The notes under the pieces are model-generated. The model saw only the letters and a list, made by a program, of their open reading frames with translations, had not been told where the DNA came from and made no database searches. This document shows, one piece after another, positions 33,024 to 47,573 of a stretch of DNA of 64,000 bases. Each line of letters starts with the position of its first letter. The first letter of the stretch is position 1. Both the position numbers and the translations under genes were made by a program. This DNA is from Rhizobacter sp. (GTDB lineage: Bacteria > Pseudomonadota > Gammaproteobacteria > Burkholderiales > Burkholderiaceae_C): positions 50,846-114,845 of the forward strand of contig JANXWV010000011.1 of the NCBI GenBank assembly GCA_025350965.1, read 5' to 3'.

Positions 33024-33622
33024 GTGGCCTGGCCGCAGTGCGAATCGGCCTGGTGTCGGTCAGCGACCGAGCTTCAGCGGGCGTTTACGTCGACCTGGGC
33101 ATCCCCGCATTGCAAACCTGGTTGACGAGCGCCGTGCGCAACCCCATCACGTGGGAGACGCGCCTGATTCCCGATGAACAAGCCGCCATCAGCGCCGCGC
33201 TCATCGATCTCGTCGATGTGGCGCGTTGCGATCTGGTCTTCACCACCGGCGGCACAGGCCCCGCGCTGCGCGACGTGACGCCCGAGGCCACGCTGGCCAT
33301 TGCGACCAAGGTGATGCCCGGTTTCGGCGAGCAGATGCGCGCGATCAGCCTCCACTTCGTGCCCACTGCCATCTTGTCGCGCCAGGTCGCTGTGGTTCGC
33401 GGGCAAGCGCTCGTGATCAACCTGCCCGGGCAGCCGAAATCGATCGCCGAAACGCTGGCCGGTGTGACCCAAACTGCGCAGGCCGCGCCAACGGTGCCGG
33501 GCATCTTTGCGGCCGTGCCGTACTGTGTCGACCTCATCGGCGGGCCGTACATCGAAACGGTCGATGCGGTGTGCAAGGCGTTCCGGCCGAAGTCGGCACA
33601 GCGCGCGGCGGGGCCGGCATGA
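33020..33622 (+). CDS. mog: Molybdopterin adenylyltransferase
   Basis: Mog adenylates molybdopterin before molybdenum insertion, which the nitrate reductase in this window needs. The 200-residue protein has the MoCF domain, with V-S-V-S-D-R-A-S-A-G near residue 12, T-T-G-G-T-G-P-A-L-R-D-V-T-P-E near 75 and N-L-P-G-Q-P near 135. The start overlaps darP and the stop overlaps the next gene as ATGA, so three genes are coupled. Confidence 0.94.
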   Translation: MSGLAAVRIGLVSVSDRASAGVYVDLGIPALQTWLTSAVRNPITWETRLIPDEQAAISAALIDLVDVARCDLVFTTGGTGPALRDVTPEATLAIATKVMPGFGEQMRAISLHFVPTAILSRQVAVVRGQALVINLPGQPKSIAETLAGVTQTAQAAPTVPGIFAAVPYCVDLIGGPYIETVDAVCKAFRPKSAQRAAGPA

Positions 33623-35285
33623 GGCGGCTGCGCGCGGATCTCGTCGCGCTGGCGCTTGTCGGGGCCTGTGGATACGCTGCAGCCGCTGATGGCCAGCCCG
33701 CCGCCGAGGCGCAGGTCGAGTTCGTCGTCGTCAAGTCCGACACGCTGATCAGCCTGTCGCGCGATGTGCTGGTGTCGCCCGCCGCCTGGCGCGAGGTGGC
33801 CGCGCTGAACCGCCTTTCGAACCCGAACCGCATCACCCCCGGCCAAGTGCTGCGCATCCCGACCCGCCTGATGCGCGCCACAAAGCGCCAGGCCACGCTC
33901 ATCAGCAGTGCGGGCGACGTTCGCGTCGGCGACGCCGCCGCCGCCGCAGGCCAGCGCCTCGACGATGGCCAGACGCTTCAGACCGGCGCAGGCAGCTCCG
34001 CTGTGCTCGAACTGGCCGACGGCACGCGGGTTCGCATGCCGCCATCGAGCCTGGCGCAGATCGTGGGCAGTGAAAGCTACGGCGTGAGGCCGGCCACGGG
34101 CGGCGCGGCCGGCGCCGACCGGCGTCTGGCGGCTGGTTCAGCGGCGCGCTGCGTGTGATGCGCGGCTCGGTCGAGGTGTTTGCCTCGAAGGTACTTCGCG
34201 CCAAGCCGCTCGAAGTGATCACGCCGACCGCCGTTGTCGGCGTGCGCGGCACGCAGTTCCGGGTTGGCCTCGACGACAACGCGAGCGCACGCACGCACTC
34301 CGAGGTGATCGAAGGCAGCACCCGCTTCGACACCGCCAGCCGCGCAGCCGGCGCCACCGTTGCGACCGGCTTCGGCGCCGCCGCCGACACCAGCGCCAAA
34401 CCGCCGCAGGTGGCGAAGCTGCTCGATGCGCCCGACCTGTCAACGGTGCCGGCACTGTTCGAGCGGCCCATCGTGCGGGTCGAGCTGCCGAGCCAGCCGA
34501 ACGACCTGCGGGTGCAGGTGGCTGCCGACAGTGGGTTCGAGCGCATCGTGAGCGACCAGCGCGTCGAGGCGGGCAAGGAGATCCGCATTGCCGGCCTCGA
34601 CGACGCCCAGTGGCACTTGCGCGCGCGCCGCATCGACGGCGCCGGCATCGAAGGCTTCGACGCCGCCCGGCCGTTCACGCTCAAGGCACGGCCGGAGCCG
34701 CCGGTGTACCGCACGCCGCGTGCCGATGGGAAGCAGACGGTCGGCTCGGTCGAGTTCGCCTGGGCACGCAACACCACGGCGCCACGTGTGCGGTTGCAGG
34801 TCGCTGAAGACGCGGGCTTCACCCGCTTGCTGCAAGACCGGGACGCGCTGGCCGAGACCACCCTGCGCGCCGACGTGGCAGCGCCCGGCAACTACTTCTG
34901 GCGCCTGGCCAGCATTCGCGACAACGGCGATCACGGCCCGTTCGGCGACACGCAGAGTTTCGAGTTGCGCCCGATGCCGGCCACGCCATCCGGCCGACTC
35001 GCGGACGACGGCAAGTCGATGATCTTCAAGTGGAGCGGCCGGCCGCAGGACCGCCAGGAAGTACAGCTCGCACGTGATGCGGCCTTCACGCGCATCAGCG
35101 CGCAGGCCTCGCTCGACACCGCCGAGTGGGCCGTGCCCGCACCGGGCGGCGGGCACTACTTCTTCCGCTATCGCAGCATCGAGCCCGATGGGTTCGTCGG
35201 CCCCTACAGCGACCCGGTGGATGTGAACATCCCGATCGACTGGACGCCGCTGCTGTTGCTGGCGCCGCTGCTGCTGCTGTTCTAA
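33619..35285 (+). pseudogene. LysM/FecR-domain protein, split by a frameshift near 34110-34125
   Basis: Two open frames together make one exported protein. The first starts at 33619 (ATGA overlap with mog) and runs to the stop at 34156-34158: signal peptide, LysM domain (about 35-80) and the first half of a FecR domain. The second runs to 35285 in the -1 frame and begins with the missing FecR half (G-A-L-R-V-M-R-G-S-V-E-V, then T-P-T-A-V-V-G-V-R-G-T-Q-F-R-V), followed by fibronectin-like repeats and a hydrophobic C-terminal end. The switch needs a -1 shift. No slippery run is visible, so either the gene is broken or the sequence lacks one base. Confidence 0.8.
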
Positions 35286-35342
35286 ATTGCCCCTGTCTGA
35301 CGCGCGCCGCAGCGCGCTGCCGTCGGGCCGTGCTGGCGCGCC

Positions 35343-36122
35343 TTACTTCACGAGGCGGTTGAAGCTTTCCGCGTCGAACTGCTCGGTGGTGTGCGCATCG
35401 GCCGGTACGCAGTCGGTGCCCGGCAATTCGCGCGAGCGAGCCGACAACTTTTCTATCGCGCCCCACAACAAGGCAATCTGGTGCTCGTGGCTCGATGCGT
35501 TGTCGATCAACCCGCTCATCGCACGCGCCACCGGGTCGTCGCCCTGGGTGATGCCGTAGGCCGAGAACCCCATCTTCGCCGCCGCCGCTTCGCGCACCGC
35601 GTCGAGTTCGGCGTGAATCACCCGCGCCGGGTTGCCCACCGCCGTGGCACCGGGCGGCACCGGCTTGAGCACGACCGCGTTCGAACCGATCCGCGCGCCG
35701 TCACCGACCGTGAAGCCGCCCAGCACCTGCGAATTGGCGCCGACGATCACGCCCTTGCCGAGCGTCGGGTGGCGCTTGGCGCCCTTGGCGAGCGAGGTGC
35801 CGCCGAGCGTGACGCCCTGATAGATGGTGCAGTCGTCGCCGATCTCAGCCGTTTCACCAACGACGACGCCCATGCCGTGATCGATGAACACGCGCCGGCC
35901 GATTACCGCACCGGGGTGGATCTCGATACCCGTCAGGAAGCGAGCGATGTGCGAAATGAAGCGGGCCAGCCAATGCAGCCCCTGGGCTCGGCACCACGCC
36001 GCGCGGCGGTGCCACACGACGGCGTGCAGGCCGGGGTAGCAGGTCAGTACCTCCCAGGCGGTGCGCGCGGCCGGGTCGCGCTCCCGGATGCAGTTGATGT
36101 CTTCGCGTAGCCGCTGAAACAT
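35343..36122 (-). CDS. cysE: Serine O-acetyltransferase
   Basis: CysE acetylates serine to O-acetylserine, the first step of cysteine synthesis. The 259-residue protein has an N-terminal helical domain and left-handed beta-helix hexapeptide repeats, with [22 protein letters not shown] and G-A-N-S-Q-V-L-G. The catalytic His-Asp pair is in I-D-H. The tail after residue 190 is longer than in E. coli and not conserved. It is convergent with the FecR gene. Confidence 0.95.
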   Translation of the reverse strand: MFQRLREDINCIRERDPAARTAWEVLTCYPGLHAVVWHRRAAWCRAQGLHWLARFISHIARFLTGIEIHPGAVIGRRVFIDHGMGVVVGETAEIGDDCTIYQGVTLGGTSLAKGAKRHPTLGKGVIVGANSQVLGGFTVGDGARIGSNAVVLKPVPPGATAVGNPARVIHAELDAVREAAAAKMGFSAYGITQGDDPVARAMSGLIDNASSHEHQIALLWGAIEKLSARSRELPGTDCVPADAHTTEQFDAESFNRLVK

Positions 36123-36189
36123 GGCAAAGGCGGAAGTGGCTCGAAACCGAGTTTAGCCGCTGCCCGCGAAACTCGTTTCCGGCCAGCAC

Positions 36190-36220
36190 CAAAACAGAAA
36201 GGCCCCCATGGGAGCCTTTC
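36190..36220 (-). terminator. Terminator of the PEP-CTERM gene
   Basis: On the minus strand GAAAGGC-T-CCC pairs with GGG-G-GCCTTTC around a two-base loop, with one mismatch, and is followed by CTGTTTTGG. It lies 36 bases after the PEP-CTERM stop and separates that gene from cysE. Confidence 0.75.
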
Positions 36221-36255
36221 GCGAGGTGACGGTGCGCTGCCGCACCGTGGGGTGA

Positions 36256-36558
36256 TCAACCCTTGTTGCGGCGCCGAATCACGAAGCCGACGGCGGCCAG
36301 GCCCGCCAGCATCAGCGCGTAGGTTTCGGGCTCGGGGATGGCCGGCGCTGTGGACGTGTTGGCCAGATTGGGCGATTCGGCATCTTTGGAGGCTGCAGCC
36401 TCGCCGTTCATGACAGTGACCACCTGGAGCCCGGCGTCGGCTGCGATTTGCAGGAACGAGCCGGCCTGGGCCGCCGCATCGGCCGCTTCCTGCATGGCGG
36501 CGTGCGCACCAACTGCCGACACAACGAAACCGGCAGCAACGAGAAGTTTCTTGAGCAT
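36256..36558 (-). CDS. Short PEP-CTERM sorting-signal protein
   Basis: A 100-residue exported protein: signal peptide (1-21, ending G-A-H-A-A), a low-complexity middle of about 50 residues, and a C-terminal PEP-CTERM tripartite tail I-P-E-P-E-T-Y-A-L-M-L-A-G-L, ending in R-R-R-N-K-G. Such tails are cut by exosortase (XrtA/EpsH) in bacteria that make exopolysaccharide. No exosortase gene lies in the window. GGAGGA precedes the ATG. The middle part is too short to name a function. Confidence 0.9.
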   Translation of the reverse strand: MLKKLLVAAGFVVSAVGAHAAMQEAADAAAQAGSFLQIAADAGLQVVTVMNGEAAASKDAESPNLANTSTAPAIPEPETYALMLAGLAAVGFVIRRRNKG

Positions 36559-36690
36559 GGAAATCCTCCAGTGGGGTGTGACAAATTCGACGAGAAGATC
36601 GTAATTCGGATTGCCGATTTGGAATACCCCCCAACCCGGCAGATGCAGGCCGCACGCAGCGCCTTCCCCCCATCTGAATGGCCATGGCGT

Positions 36691-37425
36691 TCAGCGGCGC
36701 ACTTTGCCGATGGCGCGGGCAACGCCGCGAAGGATGTGCACTTCCTCTTTCGTGAGTTGCGCTCGGTTCAGCAACTGCTGCAGGCGCGGCATGAGTTTGC
36801 GCGGAACCAGCGGGTCGAGGTAGCCGATGTCGACGAGCACGCGCTGCCAGTGGTCGAGCAGGCCCTGCTGCACGACCCCGTCGGCACGACCGGCATCGAC
36901 CGTCCGGCCAACCACGGGGAACCCGCCCAGCGCCTGGCGCCAGTCGTACGCGATCAGTTGCACCGCTTGCGCGAGGTTCAACGAACCGTAGTCGGCCACG
37001 GTCGGCACGCTCAGGCAGGCGTGACAGCGGTACACATCGTCGTTCGTCATGCCGAAGCGCTCCGAGCCGAACACGAACGCGACAAAGTGCGCCTGGCCGG
37101 CAAGGCCCTCGAACAAGGGTCGCGGTGCGAATGTCGGCGGGCCGAAGTCGCGCGGCGTCATCGCGGTGGCGCAGGCATAGGTGATGCCGTCGAGCGCGTC
37201 CGCCAGCGTGGGGACGATGCGCGCATTCGCGAGCACGTCGCCAGCGCCACTGGCCATTGCCTCGGCGTCGGCCTGCTGCAGCACGTCGGCGAAGCGCGGT
37301 GCGACGAGCACCAGGTCGCTGAACCCCATCACCTTCATGGCCCGCGCGGCCGCGCCCACGTTGCCCGGGTGGCTGGTGCCGATGAGGATGAAGCGGGTCG
37401 GGTCAGGCGTGTGTGTCGGCAGCAT
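36691..37425 (-). CDS. trmJ: tRNA (cytidine/uridine-2'-O)-methyltransferase TrmJ
   Basis: SPOUT-class RNA methylase that modifies position 32 of several tRNAs. The 244-residue protein has the N-terminal I-G-T-S-H-P-G-N-V-G-A-A-A-R-A-M-K and the knot region G-S-E-R-F-G-M-T, with C-H-A-C-L-S-V-P and S-L-N-L-A-Q-A-V-Q-L. I chose the ATG at 37425; a TTG at 37449 would add 8 residues. It is divergent from suhB, with a 164-base shared promoter region. Confidence 0.93.
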   Translation of the reverse strand: MLPTHTPDPTRFILIGTSHPGNVGAAARAMKVMGFSDLVLVAPRFADVLQQADAEAMASGAGDVLANARIVPTLADALDGITYACATAMTPRDFGPPTFAPRPLFEGLAGQAHFVAFVFGSERFGMTNDDVYRCHACLSVPTVADYGSLNLAQAVQLIAYDWRQALGGFPVVGRTVDAGRADGVVQQGLLDHWQRVLVDIGYLDPLVPRKLMPRLQQLLNRAQLTKEEVHILRGVARAIGKVRR

Positions 37426-37470
37426 CGGGCGGGGCGTCGAGCAAGGCAACGGGCAAGGGCAGCGGGCAGC

Positions 37471-37476
37471 TAAAAT
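37471..37476 (+). promoter_or_regulatory. Candidate -10 box for suhB
   Basis: TAAAAT stands in the divergent trmJ-suhB gap, about 114 bases before the suhB ATG. No good -35 is seen. Confidence 0.35.
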
Positions 37477-37589
37477 CTTGATTATCTGCAGCCGCCTGCA
37501 CAGGCCGCCCGCAAACGCGTGTGCACCCGCGCGCCACCCGCTCTTTTTTCCCGCCAGCCCGCTGCACCCGACCCCCGACAGGATTGCCC

Positions 37590-38636
37590 ATGTCCCAAGC
37601 GCTTCACCCCATGCTCAACATCGCCATCAAGGCGGCGCGCACCGCAGGGACCGTCATCAACCGGGCATCGCTCGACCTCGACCTGCTGAAGGTCACCACC
37701 AAGTCGGCGAACGATTTCGTCACCGAGGTCGACCACCGGGCCGAAGAAGTCATCATCGAGACCCTGCTGGCCGCCTACCCCGGCCACGGCATCCTGGCCG
37801 AAGAGTCGGGCCGCACGCACGGCGCGAAAGACAGCGACTTCGTCTGGATCATCGACCCGCTCGATGGCACCACCAACTTTATCCACGGCTTCCCGGTCTA
37901 CTCGGTCTCGATCGCACTCGCGTTCCGTGGCCAGGTGCAGCAGGCGGTCGTGTACGACCCGACGCGCAATGACCTGTTCTATGCCTCGAAAGGCCGCGGC
38001 GCGTTCCAGAACGACAAGCGGCTGCGCGTGTCCAAGCGCACCCGGCTGACCGACTGCCTGATCAGCACCGGCTTCCCGTTCCGCCAGGGCGACAACTTCA
38101 AGCGCTACATGCAGATGCTCGAAGTGGTGATGCCGGCCTGCGCCGGCCTGCGCCGCCCGGGCTCCGCCGCGCTCGACCTGTGCTATGTGGCCGCCGGCTA
38201 CACCGACGCCTTCTTCGAAACCGGCCTCAGCCCCTGGGACATCGCGGCCGGCTCGCTGCTCGTGACCGAAGCCGGCGGCCTGATCGGCAACTTCACCGGT
38301 GAAGCCGACTTCATGAACCAGCGTGAAGTGGTCGCAGGCAGCCCGAAGCCCTACGGCCAGCTGGTGCAATTGCTCAGCCCGTTCTCACGCGTGATTGCCC
38401 TGGCCGCGCCGGCCGCACCGGGTGCCTCCACGTTGTCGGCCATCGTCGACCCGGTCGAGCTGACACCCGAGCAGGCACTGGCGGGCGCCGAAGCAACGGC
38501 CACGGCAGCACCGGCACGCCGCGCGCCGACGCGCATCACCAAAGACACGATGCAGCGCGAGCGCCAGGCCGCCGCCGATGCCGAACCGAAACCGGTGCGC
38601 AAGCGCTCGACCTCCGGCGGCAACGCGCCGTTCTGA
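37590..38636 (+). CDS. suhB: Inositol-1-monophosphatase family protein SuhB with long C-terminal tail
   Basis: SuhB hydrolyses inositol phosphates and in E. coli also joins the rRNA antitermination complex. The 348-residue protein has the lithium-sensitive phosphatase motifs [22 protein letters not shown] (near 88-99) and W-D-I-A-A-G near 215. E. coli SuhB is about 267 residues. Here residues about 265-348 form an extra Ala/Arg/Lys/Pro-rich tail. AGGA precedes the ATG at 37590. Confidence 0.93.
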   Translation: MSQALHPMLNIAIKAARTAGTVINRASLDLDLLKVTTKSANDFVTEVDHRAEEVIIETLLAAYPGHGILAEESGRTHGAKDSDFVWIIDPLDGTTNFIHGFPVYSVSIALAFRGQVQQAVVYDPTRNDLFYASKGRGAFQNDKRLRVSKRTRLTDCLISTGFPFRQGDNFKRYMQMLEVVMPACAGLRRPGSAALDLCYVAAGYTDAFFETGLSPWDIAAGSLLVTEAGGLIGNFTGEADFMNQREVVAGSPKPYGQLVQLLSPFSRVIALAAPAAPGASTLSAIVDPVELTPEQALAGAEATATAAPARRAPTRITKDTMQRERQAAADAEPKPVRKRSTSGGNAPF

Positions 38637-38743
38637 CGCGCGCGTTCGATCGACCGCATCGGCTGCATCGGCCGACAGCGACCGCCAGCGGCCGCGCCAC
38701 TGACTCGACGCTCACGCCACATCACGCCACGCCAACGCCCGCG

Positions 38744-41356
38744 ATGACCCCCACCACCGCCACCGAAGCCAGCCCGCACACGCCCATGATGGTCCAGTAC
38801 CGGCGCATCAAGGCGAACTTCCCGGACACGCTGGTGTTCTATCGAATGGGCGACTTCTACGAGCTGTTCTTCGACGATGCGCGCAAAGCCAACCGCCTTC
38901 TCGACATCACGCTGACCACGCGCGGCCAGAGCGCCGGCGAGCCGGTGGTGATGGCCGGCGTGCCGGTGCATTCGGTCGAGAACTACCTGGCCAAGCTGAT
39001 CAAGCTCGGCGAGCCGGTGGCCATCTGCGAGCAGGTCGGCGACGTGACCACCGCCAAGGGCCCGGTCGAACGCAAGGTGGTGCGTGTGATCACGCCCGGC
39101 ACCGTGACCGACTCCGAGTTGCTTGCGGACAAGAGCGACGCGGTGCTGCTGGCGTTGCACCGCCACGGCAAGACCTTCGGCCTCGCGTGGCTGGCGCTGA
39201 CCAGCGGCGAGCTGGGCCTGGCCGAGTGCAGCGAAGCCGAACTTGGCGCCTGGCTCGCGCGCCTGAACCCGGCCGAGGTGCTGATCGACCGCGACGTTGT
39301 TCCCGCCGCCCTGCGAACGCTGCGCACCGCAGTGACACACCGCCCCGCATGGCAGTTCGACACCGCCTTGGGCCTGCGCAAGTTGTGCGAGCAGTTGCGG
39401 GTGGCAAGCCTGGCCGGCTTCAACGCGCAGGAGTTGCGCGCGGCGCAAGCGGCTGCTGCGGCGTTGCTGGCCTTTGCCGAGCACACGCAAGGCCAGGTGC
39501 TCGCCCATGTGCGGGCCTTGAGCGTGCAGCGTGCCAGCGACCTGCTCGACCTGCCGCCCACCACGCACCGCAACCTGGAACTGACGCAGACGCTGCGCGG
39601 CGAAGACGCACCCACGCTGCTGTCGCTGATCGACACCTGTGCCACCGGCATGGGCAGCCGCGCGCTGCGCCAGTGGCTCACGCACCCGCTGCGCGAGCGG
39701 CGCGTGGCCACGCAACGGCACGACGCGATCAGCGCGCTGCAAGACCACGGCATCGACGCCTTGCGAAGCGCGCTGCGTGGCGCGAGCGACGTCGAGCGCA
39801 TCACCGCGCGCATCGCACTGCGCCAGGTGCGCCCGCGCGAGTTGACCGGCCTGCGCGCCACGCTGCAGTTGCTGCCCGACCTGCGCGCCCAGGTGCCGCA
39901 CGGCGCGGCCACGCTGCTCGACATGCTGACCGACGCCCTGAGCCCGCCGCGCGAGATCACCGACCTGCTGGCGGCCAGCATCGCGCCCGAGCCGGCCGTG
40001 CTGCTTCGTGATGGCGGTGTCATCGCGAGCGGCTTCGACGCGTCGCTCGACGAGCTGCGCGCCATCAGCCAGAACTGCGATGCGTTCCTGCTCGACCTGG
40101 AGGCGCGCGAGCGCACGCGCACCGGCATCGCCAACCTGCGCGTCCAGTACAACAAGGTGCACGGCTTCTACATCGAAGTCACGCAGGGCCAGGCGGGCAA
40201 GGTGCCGGCCGACTACCAGCGCCGCCAGACGCTGAAGAACGCCGAGCGCTTCATCACGCCCGAGCTGAAGGCGTTCGAGGACAAGGCCTTGTCTGCGCAA
40301 GCACTGGCGCTGGCGCGCGAAAAGCTGCTGTTCGAGCAGGTGCTCGATGAGCTGCAAGGCTTCCTCGAACCCTTGACGGGCCTGGCGCGCGCGCTCGCAT
40401 CCCTTGACGCACTGGCCGCGCTGGCCGAGCGCGCGAGCACGCTGAACTGGTGCCGCCCGGTGTTCGTGCGCGAACCCTGCATCCAGATTGAAGCCGGCCG
40501 CCACCCGGTCGTCGAAGCGCGGCTGCTCGAACTGGGCAGCGGCCCGTTCATCGCCAACGACTGCCGCTTCGATGCGGTGCAGCGCATGCTCGTCATCACC
40601 GGCCCGAACATGGGCGGCAAGAGCACCTTCATGCGCCAGGTGGCGTTGATCGCGTTGCTCGCGGCCATGGGCTCGTTCGTGCCGGCGCGCAGTTGCCGGC
40701 TCGGGCCGATGGACGCGATCCACACCCGCATCGGCGCGGCCGACGACCTGGCGAACGCGCAGTCGACCTTCATGCTCGAGATGACCGAGGCAGCCGCCAT
40801 CATCCACACCGCCACCGAGCACTCGCTGGTGCTGATGGACGAGATCGGCCGCGGCACGTCCACCTTCGACGGCCTGGCGTTGGCCGGCGCAATCGCCAGC
40901 CACCTGCACGTCCGCACCCGCGCCTTCACGCTGTTCGCAACCCACTACTTCGAGCTGACCGAGCTGCCGGTCAAGCACGAGCGCGCGGTGAACATGCATG
41001 TGGCGGCGGCAGAAACACACACCAGCAGCGGCGACGACATCGTCTTCCTGCACGAGATCCAGCCCGGCCCGGCAAGCCGCAGCTACGGCGTGCAGGTGGC
41101 GCGCCTTGCGGGCATGCCGGCGAGCCTGGTGCGCCAAGCCCGTGCCACGCTCGAAGCCCTGGAAGCGCAGCGCCATGCGAGCGATGCGCAGATCGACCTG
41201 TTCGCGCCAGCGCCGGCGCGCGCCGAGCCCGAACCCTCGGCGCTCGACGCTGCGGTGGCCGCGGCTCTTGCCGCACTCGACCCCGACCTGCTCTCGCCCA
41301 AAGAGGCGCTGGCAGCGCTTTACGAACTCAAGCACTTGCAAGGAAAACAGACATGA
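38744..41356 (+). CDS. mutS: DNA mismatch repair protein MutS
   Basis: MutS recognises mismatches and small loops. The 870-residue protein has the full order: mismatch-binding domain with G-D-F-Y-E-L-F near residue 35, connector, lever, clamp, and ATPase with Walker [10 protein letters not shown] (near 622), D-E-I-G-R-G-T-S-T and the H-Y-F-E-L-T segment. The C-terminus has the short helix-turn-helix tail used for oligomer formation. Its stop overlaps the next gene's ATG as ATGA, so it is translationally coupled to the Anbu gene. Confidence 0.97.
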   Translation: MTPTTATEASPHTPMMVQYRRIKANFPDTLVFYRMGDFYELFFDDARKANRLLDITLTTRGQSAGEPVVMAGVPVHSVENYLAKLIKLGEPVAICEQVGDVTTAKGPVERKVVRVITPGTVTDSELLADKSDAVLLALHRHGKTFGLAWLALTSGELGLAECSEAELGAWLARLNPAEVLIDRDVVPAALRTLRTAVTHRPAWQFDTALGLRKLCEQLRVASLAGFNAQELRAAQAAAAALLAFAEHTQGQVLAHVRALSVQRASDLLDLPPTTHRNLELTQTLRGEDAPTLLSLIDTCATGMGSRALRQWLTHPLRERRVATQRHDAISALQDHGIDALRSALRGASDVERITARIALRQVRPRELTGLRATLQLLPDLRAQVPHGAATLLDMLTDALSPPREITDLLAASIAPEPAVLLRDGGVIASGFDASLDELRAISQNCDAFLLDLEARERTRTGIANLRVQYNKVHGFYIEVTQGQAGKVPADYQRRQTLKNAERFITPELKAFEDKALSAQALALAREKLLFEQVLDELQGFLEPLTGLARALASLDALAALAERASTLNWCRPVFVREPCIQIEAGRHPVVEARLLELGSGPFIANDCRFDAVQRMLVITGPNMGGKSTFMRQVALIALLAAMGSFVPARSCRLGPMDAIHTRIGAADDLANAQSTFMLEMTEAAAIIHTATEHSLVLMDEIGRGTSTFDGLALAGAIASHLHVRTRAFTLFATHYFELTELPVKHERAVNMHVAAAETHTSSGDDIVFLHEIQPGPASRSYGVQVARLAGMPASLVRQARATLEALEAQRHASDAQIDLFAPAPARAEPEPSALDAAVAAALAALDPDLLSPKEALAALYELKHLQGKQT

Positions 41357-42177
41357 CCTACTGCGTGGGAATCAAGCTCGATGCGGGGCTGGTGTTCATG
41401 TCCGACTCGCGCACCAACGCCGGGCTGGACCAGATCAGCACCTACCGCAAGATGATGGTCTACGAGAAGCCGGGCGACCGCTTCATGGTGATGCTGTCGG
41501 CGGGCAACCTGTCGATCAGCCAGTCGGTGCGCGAGATCCTGCAGGTCGAGAAGATCGAGGGGCCTGACGGCACGCCGGTCACCATCTGGAACGCCAGAAG
41601 CATGTTCGACGCGGTGCGCGTCCTCGGCAATGCGGTGCGCCGCGTGCACGACCAGGACGGCGCGGCGCTCGCGGCGGCCGGTGTCGACTTCAACGCCACG
41701 ATGATCTTCGGCGGCCAGATCGCAGGCGAAGCGATGCGCCTGTTCCTCGTCTACTCGGCCGGCAACTTCATCGAGGCCACGCGCGAGACCTGCTACTTCC
41801 AGGTCGGCGAGTCCAAGTACGGAAAGCCGGTGCTCGACCGCATGATCACGCCGAGCACGCCGCTCGACGAAGCCGCCAAGTGCGCGCTGGTGTCGATGGA
41901 CTCGACGCTGAAGTCGAACCTGTCGGTCGGCCTGCCGCTCGACCTGCTGGTGTACGAAGCGAACAAGTTGCAGACCGAGCAGATCGTCTGCATCGACGAG
42001 CACAACCCGTACTTCGAAATGATCCGCGGCACCTGGGGCCAGAAGCTCCGCCAGGTGTTCGAGTCGATCGAAGACCCTCAATGGGGCGACGGTGCCACGA
42101 CGATTCCCCTGTGCGTCACCTCCCCACGCTACGAGCCGATGAAGAAGATCACCAACCCGGGAGAGAAGATCGTTTGA
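41353..42177 (+). CDS. Anbu-type bacterial proteasome homolog (NTN hydrolase)
   Basis: A 274-residue protein of the 20S-proteasome superfamily that matches Anbu: M-T-Y-C-V-G at the start, giving an N-terminal threonine after Met removal, then M-S-D-S-R-T-N-A-G, and K33-like lysine in T-Y-R-K-M near residue 31. Anbu forms ring- or helix-shaped assemblies; its activity is poorly known. Anbu genes usually sit with ATP-grasp, alpha-E and transglutaminase genes. None of those is here, and the gene is coupled to mutS. A strong hairpin follows it. Confidence 0.88.
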   Translation: MTYCVGIKLDAGLVFMSDSRTNAGLDQISTYRKMMVYEKPGDRFMVMLSAGNLSISQSVREILQVEKIEGPDGTPVTIWNARSMFDAVRVLGNAVRRVHDQDGAALAAAGVDFNATMIFGGQIAGEAMRLFLVYSAGNFIEATRETCYFQVGESKYGKPVLDRMITPSTPLDEAAKCALVSMDSTLKSNLSVGLPLDLLVYEANKLQTEQIVCIDEHNPYFEMIRGTWGQKLRQVFESIEDPQWGDGATTIPLCVTSPRYEPMKKITNPGEKIV

Positions 42178-42180
42178 TGC

Positions 42181-42213
42181 CGGCGCGCCGCGCCGTCGAA
42201 GGCGGGCGCGCCG
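42181..42213 (+). terminator. Long GC-rich hairpin after the Anbu gene
   Basis: CGGCGCGCC (42181-42189) pairs with GGCGCGCCG (42205-42213). The inner CGCC pairs with GGCG around a six-base loop, with one bulged G. No T-tract follows, so termination may need Rho or be inefficient. Confidence 0.45.
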
Positions 42214-42307
42214 CAGTTCGGCAAGGTGTCGTGCAGGGCCGAGCGCATGTCGCCAAGTGGCCCGCGGGATCACTGCGCTGGGCGCCATTCGCACCTGACC
42301 CCCCGCC

Positions 42308-46556
<4,249 letters not shown>

Positions 46557-46579
46557 TCGACGTCGTTCGGCCCGCCGGC

Positions 46580-46858
46580 ATGCGCACCATCACCATCGCC
46601 CTGCTGGCGCTGCTGGCGCTGGTGCATGTCGACCTCTGGTTCGGCAAGGGTGGCGTGCCGCATGCGCGCGAGTTGCGCGCCAAGCTCGCAACCCAGCAGG
46701 CCGAGAACGCCAGCGCACGCGCGCGCAACGGCCGCATGGAGGCCGAGGTTCGCGACCTGAAGGAAGGCCTGGAAATGGTCGAAGAGAAGGCGCGGGCCGA
46801 GCTGGGCATGGTCAAGCCGCACGAGATCATCGTGCTGTTCGCGCCGAACAAGCGTTGA
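46580..46858 (+). CDS. ftsB: Cell division protein FtsB
   Basis: Small bitopic division protein that joins FtsL and FtsQ. The 92-residue product has a short cytoplasmic lead, one membrane helix (about 5-22), a periplasmic coiled coil (32-70) and the typical C-terminal E-K-A-R-A-E-L-G-M-V-K. It follows eno by 23 bases, as in many proteobacteria. Confidence 0.92.
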   Translation: MRTITIALLALLALVHVDLWFGKGGVPHARELRAKLATQQAENASARARNGRMEAEVRDLKEGLEMVEEKARAELGMVKPHEIIVLFAPNKR

Positions 46859-46873
46859 CCGGCACCGCTGCGA

Positions 46874-47503
46874 ATGAATGCCCTGCTGCACGCGCTGCAG
46901 CCCCTGTTCGCGCCTGCGTTTACGCTCTGGGGCGCACCGTTCACCTGGCTCGAACTCGTGGCTTTCGTGCTGGCGGTGGCGATGGTGGTCTGCAACATCC
47001 GCGTCAACCCGCTCGGCTGGCCGCTGGCGATCATCAGTTCGCTGCTGTACTTCGCGCTCTTCTGGAACAGCCGGCTGTATGGCGATGCGGGCCTGCAGAT
47101 CTTCTTCGTGTTGATCGCCGGATGGGGCTGGTGGCAATGGCTGCGCGGCACGCTGGCCGACGGCAGTGCCTTGCCGGTGCGCCTGCTGCCAACGCACCTG
47201 CGCTGGCGGCTGCTCGCGGCGCTGGCCCTGGCCTGGCCCGCGACCGGGTGGTTCCTGGCGCACTACACCGACACCGACGTGCCCTGGTGGGACGCCTTTC
47301 CGACCGCTGCCAGCGTCATCGGCCAATGGTTGCTCGGCCGCAAGTTCGTGGAGAACTGGCTCGCCTGGATCGTGGTCAACGTGGTGAGCGTGGGCCTGTT
47401 CGCCTACAAGGGCCTGTGGCTCACGGTGCTGCTGTACACGGTGTTCATCGCGATGTCGGTTCTCGGCTGGCGTGCGTGGTTGCGCATGCGCGCCGTGGTT
47501 TGA
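46874..47503 (+). CDS. pnuC: Nicotinamide riboside transporter PnuC
   Basis: A 209-residue membrane protein with about seven hydrophobic segments and the PnuC core motif W-x-W-W-Q-W in G-W-G-W-W-Q-W near residue 74. PnuC passes nicotinamide riboside across the inner membrane and relies on phosphorylation inside the cell. The next gene encodes a NadR-like kinase, which fits a salvage pair. Confidence 0.92.
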   Translation: MNALLHALQPLFAPAFTLWGAPFTWLELVAFVLAVAMVVCNIRVNPLGWPLAIISSLLYFALFWNSRLYGDAGLQIFFVLIAGWGWWQWLRGTLADGSALPVRLLPTHLRWRLLAALALAWPATGWFLAHYTDTDVPWWDAFPTAASVIGQWLLGRKFVENWLAWIVVNVVSVGLFAYKGLWLTVLLYTVFIAMSVLGWRAWLRMRAVV

Positions 47504-47510
47504 CATACCC

Positions 47511-47542
47511 TTCCCGAACGCCTGCCCGAACGCCTTCCCGAG
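47511..47542. repeat. 12-base tandem repeat between pnuC and the NadR-like gene
   Basis: About 2.7 copies of TTCCCGAACGCC (the second copy with TG in place of TT) lie directly after the pnuC stop. It has no obvious function. Confidence 0.75.
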
Positions 47543-47573
47543 CACGGTCCGGAAACCATTCGCAGCCGCAGCC

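Noticed and set aside
35303..35318. GCGCGC-CGCA-GCGCGC hairpin between the FecR gene and cysE
   Set aside because: Short, no T-tract, and such words are frequent by chance in this GC-rich DNA.
38351..41341. A 996-codon minus-strand open frame over mutS and the end of suhB
   Set aside because: Same reason: mutS is complete and conserved on the plus strand, and the antisense product has no protein-like pattern.
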